Shown here: positions 33,653 to 41,451 of the stretch, piece after piece
How positions within the stretch are numbered: the first letter of the stretch is position 1
Layout of the letters: each line of letters begins with the position of its first letter
Assembly: GCF_003590855.1 (NCBI RefSeq)
Contig: NZ_QYUP01000093.1
Location: 1 to 42,102 of the forward strand
Source of the DNA: Massilia cavernae
Lineage (GTDB): Bacteria; Pseudomonadota; Gammaproteobacteria; Burkholderiales; Burkholderiaceae_D
DNA length: 42,102 nucleotides
Reading direction: 5' to 3'
Position numbers and translations under genes: made by a program
Notes under the pieces: generated by a model
What the model saw: only the letters and a program-made list of their open reading frames with translations
Database searches by the model: none
Told to the model about the DNA's origin: nothing

Positions 33653-35001
33653 TGAAGCTGATGCTGCAACACTCGATTTCTGCCTTGTCCGATTTGCGGG
33701 TACTGATACTGGATGACATCCCCTTGCGACAAGAGATGCTGGCCGAGGCGTTAAATGTGATGGGAGTTGCTTTTGTCACGCAGGCGGCGGATTGTTCAAG
33801 TGCCTTGAATGTCTTGAGCAGCACTGGACACGGGTTTGATATCGTACTCTGCAACATGAAAATGAAGGACATTCATGAGCTTGAGTTTATTTACCATGCG
33901 GCTCGATGCAACGTGAGCGGTTTCATTCTGATGTCGGTGGCGAAGGGCGAGCTGCTTACTTCAGCAAGGACAATTGCGCATGGATGCGGATCGTGTGTGT
34001 TAGGCGAGCTGCCTAGCGCGACTGAACCAGATAAACTCAAACAGTTATTACTTTGCTATCTAGAAACTGTTGCAGCAGCGCCGAAGAATGTGGACAGGCA
34101 GTCGTCGCAGCAGTGGACCCGGAGTGACTTGATATCGGCACTCAACTGCAATCAGTTTGTGCCCTTTTTTCAGCCGAAAGTCGATCTCAATACGGGCGTG
34201 CCGACCTGCGTCGAAATCCTTGCGCGCTGGAATCACCCCGACCTGGGGATCTTGCTACCAAGTCAGTTTGTCGAACTGATGGAGCAGGAAGGGTTGATTG
34301 ATCAATTGACGGGATGCTTGCTTCTGCAGTCGCTGGCATGTGCCAGGGAATGTGCTGCCAGCGGAAGGAACATCGGCTTCGCACTTAACGTTTCGCCGCT
34401 CACTTTACAGGATGCGCGCACGCCGACCAGGATTTACTCACTTGTGACGGCATGCGGGCTTTCTCCGGCGCAGATTACGATTGAAGTGACGGAGACTGCC
34501 TCCTCGAAATGTTTCATTCGGCTACTTGAATCGCTGACACGGCTACGCATGATGGGCTTTAAAATTTCTGTCGATGATTTTGGGATGGGGTATTCCTCGC
34601 TGCAACTGTTAAGCCAGATGCCGTTCACGGAACTCAAGATTGACCGCTCTTTTGTAGCTGATGCATCAAGTAACACGAAATCGGCTGCGATCCTGGAATC
34701 CATCATCCAACTCGCCGGAAAACTGCGCCTACATACGGTGGCTGAAGGGATTGAAACCAGAGATGAACTGAATTTGGTTCAATCGCTCGGTTGTGCTGCC
34801 GGTCAGGGATTTTTGCTAGGTCGGCCCATGGCGCAGGCGGATTTGATCGGCTATCTGCAGGACAAGACATCAGTTGCGGCTGCATTGGGAAGCGTTACAC
34901 GCCGCGCCACTTACAACGGCGAATATAGCTACCGCGCACCCATTTTCCGACCTGAGTCCCGATTGTGTGCTCGACGCCGTGGCCAGCATCGGCCTGCATG
35001 A
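33649..35001 (+). CDS. Pseudo-receiver-EAL c-di-GMP phosphodiesterase
   Basis: 450 residues from ATG 33649 (33652 equally possible) behind AGGTGAT; the frame extends upstream to 33514 but crosses operators and the duplicated leader. Residues about 15-130 form a CheY-like fold (LRVLILDD) whose phosphoacceptor position is Asn69 (VLCNMKM) and lacks the usual KP, so it is probably not phosphorylated. The EAL domain (about 180-420) keeps the key residues: Glu189 (VEILARW), the Asn of NVSP, the Glu of VTE, Asp309-Asp310 (VDDFGMGYSS), LKIDRSF and AEGIET, so c-di-GMP hydrolysis is plausible. The last about 30 residues (RAPIFRPESRLCARRR...) are out-of-frame srkA remnant, so the native C-terminus was replaced. 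GC is clearly lower than the neighbours, suggesting transfer. Likely LacI-controlled through the operators upstream. Confidence 0.85.
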   Translation: MMKLMLQHSISALSDLRVLILDDIPLRQEMLAEALNVMGVAFVTQAADCSSALNVLSSTGHGFDIVLCNMKMKDIHELEFIYHAARCNVSGFILMSVAKGELLTSARTIAHGCGSCVLGELPSATEPDKLKQLLLCYLETVAAAPKNVDRQSSQQWTRSDLISALNCNQFVPFFQPKVDLNTGVPTCVEILARWNHPDLGILLPSQFVELMEQEGLIDQLTGCLLLQSLACARECAASGRNIGFALNVSPLTLQDARTPTRIYSLVTACGLSPAQITIEVTETASSKCFIRLLESLTRLRMMGFKISVDDFGMGYSSLQLLSQMPFTELKIDRSFVADASSNTKSAAILESIIQLAGKLRLHTVAEGIETRDELNLVQSLGCAAGQGFLLGRPMAQADLIGYLQDKTSVAAALGSVTRRATYNGEYSYRAPIFRPESRLCARRRGQHRPA

Positions 35002-35746
35002 CAATGGCCGCCTGCTGGCGCGGAACAGCTATGAGAGCCGCATCTACCCGGTGGGCATCGAGGGAAATCGCTAGTGGTCAAATTTTACCGGCCGGAGCGC
35101 TGGACCGATGCCCGGATCCTGGGTGCGCGTTTGCCTCCTGACTTGACGAGCGCGAACTGCCAGCCGTGCCGGCGCTGGCCATCGACGACTGCACCGTGCC
35201 TTCGTTTCAGGGCTTCCGCTTCGCCGTATTACCGCGGCCGACCAGGCATTCGAGAACGTGGTGGTGAGCGACGATTATCTTGGCCGGTCCGGCCAAGATA
35301 GTTGACGCGACCCAGTGTGGCGCGCTGCTACTACGAGCGGGCAGGGCAGGCGGGCATCATCCGGTTGTACGGCGCCTGCCACGGCGGCAATGTGCTGCGG
35401 ATCGACGTCGGTCCGCATTACGTGGACTTTGACGATGCGCGCATAGGCCCCGCTGCGCAGGACCTGTGGATCGCTATCCGGCGAGCGCAAGGACAGGGTG
35501 CTCCAGATGAGCGATATCCTGGCCGGTTACGAAGGCATCCGCGAGTTCCACTCGCGTGAGCTGTTTCTGTGAGGCTTTGCCGGCCCTGCGCCTGATCCAC
35601 TATTCGACCTGGTTGGCCCGCCGCTGGGATCCAGCTTCCCCGCGGCTGCCCTCACCTGGGTTAATACCCAGTGCATCTGGCGGGACCGCATCCTCGAGCG
35701 CCCACAAATCGCGCTGATGGACGAGCCGGCGGCCCCTGATTGCTAA
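34930..35746 (+). pseudogene. Degraded SrkA/YihE-type stress kinase gene
   Basis: Pieces in successive frames follow the order of SrkA (RdoA/YihE): HPFSDLSPDCVLDAV and GRLLARNSYESRIYPVGIE, then VVKFYRPERWTDA, ELPAVPALAIDDCT and PSFQGFRFAV, AFENVVVSDDYL, LYGACHGGNVLRIDVGPHYVDFDDAR (catalytic loop, His-Gly-x-Asn, and DFD), VLQMSDILAGYEGIREFHSRELF, and finally RILERPQIALMDEPAAP to a TAA at 35744. A stop after the first piece, several frameshifts and missing segments, including much of the middle, make it non-functional. Its first part is overlapped by the 3' end of the REC-EAL frame. Confidence 0.8.
35276..35300. repeat. Perfect inverted repeat inside the srkA remnant
   Basis: TATCTTGGCCGG, one T, CCGGCCAAGATA: 12-bp perfect arms. 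It lies at a break in the kinase homology, so it may mark a deletion or insertion joint. No U-tract. Confidence 0.6.
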
Positions 35747-35797
35747 CTCGCCTCGTGCGGACGCTGATTCGCGTTGCACCTGTTCTCGTATTGGTCC

Positions 35798-37579
35798 TTA
35801 TAGCTTTTGCGTTGCGCTGACCGTGGAATGTCCGCCTCGAGTACCTTCGAAGTGGTGTCCGATTTCTTCCAGCGTTTTGCCGCGTGTCTCCGGCAGCAGG
35901 AAGGCGGCGGTGAGGAAATACACTACCGTGCAGCCAGCCCAGGCAAAGAACATGATCGCGTAACCATGCTGCCCGACCGTCGGCAGGAAGACGGCGGCGA
36001 TCACGGTCGACACGAACTGATTGATCAGCAGTGCGATGCTCATGCCGTTGGACCGGATTCGCGTAGGCATCAGCTCGGACAACGCGAGCCAGACACATAC
36101 GCCAGGGCCAACGGCGAAGCTGGCGATGAATCCGATCAGGCAGGCCAGCAGCAGGAAGCCGTTCATGCTGTCGGGCTGGCTGGCAATATTCGCGCGCTCG
36201 ATGCGAAGCGGTGCATGGATGGCCTCGCGCATGTCGGGGAAAGGATTCAGGTGATGGCGGCGGAAGAATGCGCCGATGACGCTGTCGGACTCGATGTCGC
36301 GTGGCGGCTCGATTACCAGCCCTTCGCCCGCGCGTACGGTCTTCAACTGGGTCAGCGGGCCATAGCTGTAGGCAATTTGCAGTAGCTGGCGGCCGTCGCT
36401 TGTCAGCTTGCCTAGCGTTGCCTGATCGACGTGCAGGCTATCGGACTGAATGCGTGCGGTCAAGAAACCGCTGACATCGCGCTTGCCAGCCTCGCCCGCC
36501 TGGAACAGCAGGCCTGCCGCGCACAAGGAAAGCACGATCCCGCCAGTGCCCAGCATCAGGAGAAACTTGCGGCCCTTGCGGTCCACCAGCACCAGCGCAA
36601 CAATTGTCATCAGTGCGTTGACCAGCTTCAACGCGAGGTCACCCCAGTTCGCCATGGCGCCGGACAAGCCTCCTTCGCTGAGAATCGTGACCGCGTAGGC
36701 CATCACCGAATTGATGCCGGTGGCCTGGTTGCAGGCCAGAATTACGCAGGCCAGGAGAAAGGGGAGAACATAGCGGCGCTGCAACAAGCTGCCGCGTTCA
36801 TGCGACGGCGAGGATCCCGGCTCATCCTGAATGGCTGCCAGTTCGCGCGCGGCGTCTTCAGCGCCACGGGTGCGCGTCAACGCAGCCAGGGCTGGAACCT
36901 TGCGTCCGCGCGCGAGCAGCCAGCGCGGTGATTCGGAAAGTGCCAGCACGCCAGCGGTAAACAGCAGCCCTGGCGGCAGACTCAGCCAGAAAACGCGGCG
37001 CCATGCGCTGTCCTGGGTCGCAGCCAGGGTGGCGGGTGCGGTGCGCGCGACCGTGTCCACTTCCTGCGCGACCAGCAGGCCAACCAGCGCTGCCAGTGCC
37101 AGCCCCAGTGTCAGCAGCAACTGGAATACCGCAGTGCCCCGTCCGCGTACGCTGGAGGGCAGGCTTTCGGCCAGATAAAGTGGAACAACGACACCGATCA
37201 GCCCGCCGCTCACGCCTTGCAGCAAGCGTCCCAGGATCATCGGCAGAAAGCCATCGGCCATGGCGATGACAGGAATGCTCAGGCAGAACAGTACGCCGGC
37301 GATCAGCATGGTGCGCTTGCGGCCGATGGCATCGGCCACTGCGCCAGCGGCCAGGGAGGAAAGTACCGAGCCCAGCAGAACTGCGGCGACGACCATGCCC
37401 AGCTGCTGCGAGGACAGTTTCCAAATTTGGGCGGCGCTCGCCTCCAGATAGGGCAGCGCCCCAGCAATGATGCCGACGTCAATGCCATAAAGCAGTCCAC
37501 CCAGCCCTGCAACGGTTAGCAGGTAGCGGGTCTGGTTTTCGGGCGAGTGCAGCCCTGTCGGTGTGAGGGTGGTATTCAT
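35798..37579 (-). CDS. MFS sugar porter with large inserted loop
   Basis: 593 residues. Sugar-porter motifs: GGLLYGIDVGIIAGALPYL, GAVADAIGRKRT, SLPSSVRGRGTAVFQL, ESPRWLLARGR, and PETRGKTLEEIGHHFE at the C-terminus. About 110 extra residues lie between the later helices (GKRDVSGFLTARIQSD ... RIERANIASQPDS), unlike the usual 450-490-residue porters. Start ATG 37579 after AAGGAG; a frame to 37684 adds a non-helical leader. Probably imports the product of the divergently encoded GH105 enzyme (unsaturated uronide or rhamnose-type sugar). LacI-type operators lie between the two genes. Confidence 0.85.
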   Translation of the reverse strand: MNTTLTPTGLHSPENQTRYLLTVAGLGGLLYGIDVGIIAGALPYLEASAAQIWKLSSQQLGMVVAAVLLGSVLSSLAAGAVADAIGRKRTMLIAGVLFCLSIPVIAMADGFLPMILGRLLQGVSGGLIGVVVPLYLAESLPSSVRGRGTAVFQLLLTLGLALAALVGLLVAQEVDTVARTAPATLAATQDSAWRRVFWLSLPPGLLFTAGVLALSESPRWLLARGRKVPALAALTRTRGAEDAARELAAIQDEPGSSPSHERGSLLQRRYVLPFLLACVILACNQATGINSVMAYAVTILSEGGLSGAMANWGDLALKLVNALMTIVALVLVDRKGRKFLLMLGTGGIVLSLCAAGLLFQAGEAGKRDVSGFLTARIQSDSLHVDQATLGKLTSDGRQLLQIAYSYGPLTQLKTVRAGEGLVIEPPRDIESDSVIGAFFRRHHLNPFPDMREAIHAPLRIERANIASQPDSMNGFLLLACLIGFIASFAVGPGVCVWLALSELMPTRIRSNGMSIALLINQFVSTVIAAVFLPTVGQHGYAIMFFAWAGCTVVYFLTAAFLLPETRGKTLEEIGHHFEGTRGGHSTVSATQKL

Positions 37580-37715
37580 CAGGACTCCTTGATGGGACGA
37601 AAAATGCCTGGACGCCAGCAAGGCGGCGCCACGCGCTCCGCCCGAGTCGCCGAACTCGGGACACAGGATGGGCGGGACTGTCATGCCAGGCTCCGGATGA
37701 TGCCCGACGAATGAA

Positions 37716-37729
37716 TGGTAACGTTAACC
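37716..37729 (+). promoter_or_regulatory. LacI-type operator, copy 2 site 1
   Basis: TGGTAACGTTAACC, an imperfect palindrome with central CG. It lies 137 bases before the MFS start. Confidence 0.7.
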
Positions 37730-37831
37730 TCTTAACTTTGCTAGCTGAAATTATTCATCGGCGACTTAGGGCAGTATCGGGGCGAGTTTGCGCATTTCCC
37801 GACATAAACTGCTTCATTTTTTTGAATCATG

Positions 37832-37844
37832 TGGTATCGTTACC
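37832..37844 (+). promoter_or_regulatory. LacI-type operator, copy 2 site 2
   Basis: TGGTATCGTTACC, 48 bases before the GH105 start and 116 bases after the first site. Two spaced sites could allow looping. Confidence 0.65.
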
Positions 37845-37891
37845 GCACTCGTGCCGCAATTTTCGAAAATTTTCCAAGTCAAGGGACGCTC

Positions 37892-40123
37892 ATGAACAAG
37901 TTTTTTTATTGTCAACCCAAGGTGCATCTGCTCGCTGTGGCCGTTTGTTGCGCCGCGATGTCAATTGTTCCCGCGCCAGGTGCGCATGCCCAGCCGGCAG
38001 CCGCCGTCAAGCCAGCTGCTGCCGTCAATCAGGCAGACAGTCCAGCGCAAGTGCTGGACTTGATGCAGCGTGTGGCTGACTGGCAACTCGCTCATCCGAG
38101 CACTCATCCTGAAGACGATTGGACGCAAGCTGTCGGCGATGCGGGCATGATGGCGCTGGTCGGCATCTCGGGCGAGCGCCGTTATCGCGATGCAATGGTC
38201 GCCATTGGCGAGCGCAACGAGTGGCAACTCGGTCCGCGGATCTATCATGCCGATGACCATATCGTGGGCCAGACCTATGCCGAGCTCTACCTGCAGATGC
38301 GGGAGCCCAAAATGATCGCGGCGATGCGCGCCCGGTTTGACGAGGTCCTGGCCAATCCGCATGACGGCGAGTTGCGCTGGGACGCGCCGGAGGTGATGGA
38401 TCGCTGGGCCTGGTGCGACGCGCTATTCATGGCGCCGCCCGCCTACGCCCGCCTGACGGCGGCAACCGGTGATGAGCGCTATCTTGAGTTCGCGATCCGC
38501 CAATGGTGGAAGACTTCGGACTTCCTTTATGACAAGAACGAGCATCTCTATTTTCGTGACAGCCGCTTCCTGAAGAGTCGCGAAGCGAATGGGCGCAAGG
38601 TGTTCTGGGGGCGTGGCAACGGCTGGGTGATGGGTGGACTGGTGCGCATGCTGCAATACATTCCGACGCACCATAAGGAGCGTGCGCGCTTCGTGCAACA
38701 GTTCACGGAAATGGCGAACAAATTGCTGGAATTGCAGCAGAGTGACGGCATGTGGCGCGCCAGCCTGCTCGACCCGGGCAGCTATCCCTTGCAGGAAACC
38801 AGTGGTACCGCTTTGTACGCCTATGCGCTGACTTATGGCGTCAACCAGGGCTTGCTGGACCCGGTCCGCTTTGGGCCGGCAGTGCGAAAAGCCTGGAAAT
38901 CCCTGGTCGCGAACGTCGATGCCGGCGGCAAGCTGACCCATGTGCAGCCGATCGGCGAAGATCCAAAGGCCTTCAATGCGAATGCGACGGAAGTGTACGG
39001 TGTGGGCGCGTTCCTGCTGGCGGGAAGCGAATACTACCGGATGCTGGCGCTGAACGGTACCCAGCCGGTGGTGGTGAAAGTGCAGAATGATAGCGCCCTT
39101 CATCGGGCCGATGAATCGGTGGAGGCTCCCGTGCACGGCGATGTGGTCGTGATGGATGCGGCGAGTTCTCGCATTCTTCCAAGCCAGGGGCTGGAGGGCA
39201 AGGTGCTGTTCCAGGCTACAGCGGCGCCGCGCGAGACGCGCACGTATCTGCTGCTGCCGCGCCGCGCTTTGCCTGCGGTTCCGCCAGTGGACACCAAGGT
39301 GCATGCGCGCTTCGTGTCAGAGCGGCTGGACGACTTTGCCTGGGAGAGCGACCGCATCGCGCACCGCGTCTACGGACCGGCCATCATGCGTGAGCCGAAG
39401 GAAATGTTGGTCAGCAGCGGTATTGACGTATGGTCCAAGCGCACTCGTGGTTTGGTGATCGACAAATGGTATGCCGGCGGCGACTATCACGCCGACCATG
39501 GCGAAGGCCTGGATTTCTACAAGGTCGGCAAGGCGCGCGGTTGCGGCGGACTGGGTATCTATGACGGTCGCCAGTTGCATACCTCGGCTAATTTCAGTAA
39601 ATGGAAGGTGCTGGCAAATGGTCCGTTGCGTGCCGTGTTCGAGCTAAGCTACGACAGCTGGGACGCGGGCGGCCGCCAGGTTGCAGAGCTGCGCCGTGTG
39701 TCGATCGATGCCGGCTCCAACTTCAGTCGCGTAGAAAGCCAGTTCGCCGCCCAGGGGCGTCCGCTTGATATCGGCATCGGTATCGCGCAAAGGGGGGCTG
39801 GCGGGGACTATCGTGAGGCCGTCAACTGGATGAGTTACTGGGAACCCGCGCATGGCAATGATGGCAGCATCGGCTGCGCGATCGTGCGGCCGGGTGCGCG
39901 CTATACCGAGCATGGCGGGAATTACCTGGCGCTGGGTAAGGCACAGCCGGGCCGCAGCTTTGTCTATCACCTGGGCGCGGGCTGGAGCAAGAGCGGCGAT
40001 TTTCCGGACGCGGCAGCTTGGGAGAAATACGTGAAGGAATATGCGGCGCGCATTGTCAATCCATTGCGCGTGGAGGGGGCGGCAGGGCGTCCTGTGGCGT
40101 CTGCCACGAAGCCGGCAAAATAA
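37892..40123 (+). CDS. Secreted GH105 unsaturated glucuronyl/rhamnogalacturonyl hydrolase fused to DUF4861
   Basis: 743 residues; ATG 37892 after AAGGGA. Signal peptide (KVHLLAVAVCCAAMSIVPAPGAHA). Residues about 50-390 are a GH105 (alpha/alpha)6 barrel: HADDHIVGQTYAELY carries the catalytic Asp region, then RWAWCDALFMAPPAYARL and FWGRGNGWVMGGLVRML. GH105 enzymes hydrolyse the 4,5-unsaturated uronic acid left by pectin, ulvan or rhamnogalacturonan lyases. Residues about 410-735 match DUF4861 (RIAHRVYGPAI, DKWYAGGDYHADHGEGLDFYKVGKARGCGGLG, PGRSFVYHLGAGWSK), usually a separate protein or domain in polysaccharide-use loci. Both parts look intact. Product uptake likely by the adjacent MFS. Confidence 0.9.
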   Translation: MNKFFYCQPKVHLLAVAVCCAAMSIVPAPGAHAQPAAAVKPAAAVNQADSPAQVLDLMQRVADWQLAHPSTHPEDDWTQAVGDAGMMALVGISGERRYRDAMVAIGERNEWQLGPRIYHADDHIVGQTYAELYLQMREPKMIAAMRARFDEVLANPHDGELRWDAPEVMDRWAWCDALFMAPPAYARLTAATGDERYLEFAIRQWWKTSDFLYDKNEHLYFRDSRFLKSREANGRKVFWGRGNGWVMGGLVRMLQYIPTHHKERARFVQQFTEMANKLLELQQSDGMWRASLLDPGSYPLQETSGTALYAYALTYGVNQGLLDPVRFGPAVRKAWKSLVANVDAGGKLTHVQPIGEDPKAFNANATEVYGVGAFLLAGSEYYRMLALNGTQPVVVKVQNDSALHRADESVEAPVHGDVVVMDAASSRILPSQGLEGKVLFQATAAPRETRTYLLLPRRALPAVPPVDTKVHARFVSERLDDFAWESDRIAHRVYGPAIMREPKEMLVSSGIDVWSKRTRGLVIDKWYAGGDYHADHGEGLDFYKVGKARGCGGLGIYDGRQLHTSANFSKWKVLANGPLRAVFELSYDSWDAGGRQVAELRRVSIDAGSNFSRVESQFAAQGRPLDIGIGIAQRGAGGDYREAVNWMSYWEPAHGNDGSIGCAIVRPGARYTEHGGNYLALGKAQPGRSFVYHLGAGWSKSGDFPDAAAWEKYVKEYAARIVNPLRVEGAAGRPVASATKPAK

Positions 40124-40144
40124 CTTGAAACAGCATGTGAAGGG

Positions 40145-40156
40145 TATATCGTTATC
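40145..40156 (+). promoter_or_regulatory. Weak LacI-type site before the regulator gene
   Basis: TATATCGTTATC resembles the TGGTATCGTTATC operators and lies 24 bases before the lacI-type start, which would allow autoregulation. Only a partial match. Confidence 0.35.
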
Positions 40157-40180
40157 ACATTGCAGGTAGAGAGGAAGTCA

Positions 40181-41239
40181 ATGAAGAAGTCAACGGTGAC
40201 ATTGGTCGATGTGGCGGAGAAGGCGGGGGTGTCGGTGATGACTGCCTCGCGCGCCTTGAGCGGTGAAGGCTACGCTTCAGAAAAGTCGCGCACCAAGGTC
40301 CAGGCGGCGGCCCAGGCGTTGGGCTATGCGCCGAACGCGCTGGCGCGCATGATGAAGGGCGGGCGCACGAATGTCGTCGGCATAGTCATCAATGATTTGT
40401 CGTCCGCCGTGACCAATGCCTTCGCCAGCGCACTTAGCGCAGAGCTGCGCAGGTACGAAATGGACTTGTTTATTTACGATGCCATGGGCGATCTTGGCGG
40501 CGGCAAAGGCAAGCGCCTGAGCCAGCTGTTGCATGGCTTGTGGGATGGGCTGATCTATGTGCTGCCGCGCATGAGTGACGACTACCTGAAGACACTGGAA
40601 GCGAGCAGCAGTCCCATCATCCTGATTAACTACTGTCGGCACGAAACCAGCCTGCCGGTGGTACGGGGCGACAATGTGAACGGTTCGCACGACGCGGTCA
40701 GTCACCTGGTTGACCTGGGCCATCGGCGTATCGCCTTTGTCCGCGGCTCAGTCTATACCGGTCAGAGCGCCGAGCGCGAAAGCGGTTATCGCGCGGGCTT
40801 GCAGGATGCTGGATTGGAAGTGGCGCCGGAGTTGGTGCGGGAGGGCGACTTCAGCGAGGCGTCGGGTCTGGAAGCCGGGCGTGCCTTGCTGGCGCTGCCG
40901 GAGCCGCCAACCGCCATCTTTGCGGCGAATGACGCGATGGCGCTGGGCTGCGTCAGCGCCGTGCGCGCGAGTGGCTTGCGGGTGCCGGAAGATATTTCGG
41001 TGGTTGGCTTCGACGATGTGCCTATGGCGGCGGTAGTGCAGCCGGGCCTGACAACGCTGCGCCATCCCATTCCAGCCATGGCGCAAGCGGCGGTGCAGGA
41101 ATTGATGCGGCGAATTCGCCAGGAGCCAGGGCGGCGCCAGCGCATCGAATTTCCGAGCGAAATCGTGATCAGGGAATCGACTGGCCCCGGGCCGGCGGCC
41201 GTCGCGCGGCGCGGCCGTGGCCGCCGTGTGGCTGGTTGA
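40181..41239 (+). CDS. LacI-family transcriptional regulator of the GH105 locus
   Basis: 352 residues; ATG 40181 after GAGGAAG (a frame from 40160 has no binding site). HTH at the N-terminus (TLVDVAEKAGVSVMTASRALSGEGYASEKSR) and hinge helix (ALGYAPNALARMMKGGRTNVVGIVI), followed by the periplasmic-binding-like ligand domain (HLVDLGHRRIAFVRG, FAANDAMALGCVSAV, VVGFDDVPMAAVVQPGLTTLRHP). It probably binds the TGGTAACGTTAACC-type sites and responds to a uronide or sugar. Confidence 0.92.
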   Translation: MKKSTVTLVDVAEKAGVSVMTASRALSGEGYASEKSRTKVQAAAQALGYAPNALARMMKGGRTNVVGIVINDLSSAVTNAFASALSAELRRYEMDLFIYDAMGDLGGGKGKRLSQLLHGLWDGLIYVLPRMSDDYLKTLEASSSPIILINYCRHETSLPVVRGDNVNGSHDAVSHLVDLGHRRIAFVRGSVYTGQSAERESGYRAGLQDAGLEVAPELVREGDFSEASGLEAGRALLALPEPPTAIFAANDAMALGCVSAVRASGLRVPEDISVVGFDDVPMAAVVQPGLTTLRHPIPAMAQAAVQELMRRIRQEPGRRQRIEFPSEIVIRESTGPGPAAVARRGRGRRVAG

Positions 41240-41451
41240 GCTTCTGGGGCACGGTGCTTACAGCGTGCCGGCGCGGCGTGGCGTCGGTGAATCGAATTTA
41301 TGGGGGGGATATTACTTCCTGGAAGCGCTCGCCAGGGTGCATACGGGGTGGAGCAGTTTTGTTTTTGGCATGCGGAGCAGCGCAAAGCCTGAAGCAAGTT
41401 TTTGCAGTCAATTTGTTCAATAATCAATAATAACTGGGGATAGACATAACG
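41240..41451. other. Intergenic region before the TonB-dependent receptor
   Basis: 212 bases, AT-richer toward the receptor start. A GGGGA lies 13 bases before the ATG. No clear -35/-10 pair or LacI-type operator found. Confidence 0.4.

Larger units (their letters stand above)
37695..37910 (+). repeat. Duplicated promoter block, copy 2 (imperfect)
   Basis: Divergent promoter region between the MFS and GH105 genes; partner of 33411-33625. It includes both LacI-type operators and the first codons of the GH105 gene (ATGAACAAGTTTTTTTATTG against GTGAACAAGTTTTGCTATTC in copy 1). Confidence 0.7.

Noticed and set aside
35302-35559. Separate small gene
   Set aside because: It is one frame piece of the degraded srkA gene.
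41217-41430. Small ORFs after the LacI gene
   Set aside because: No binding site, overlap with the regulator's 3' end, and no conserved look.
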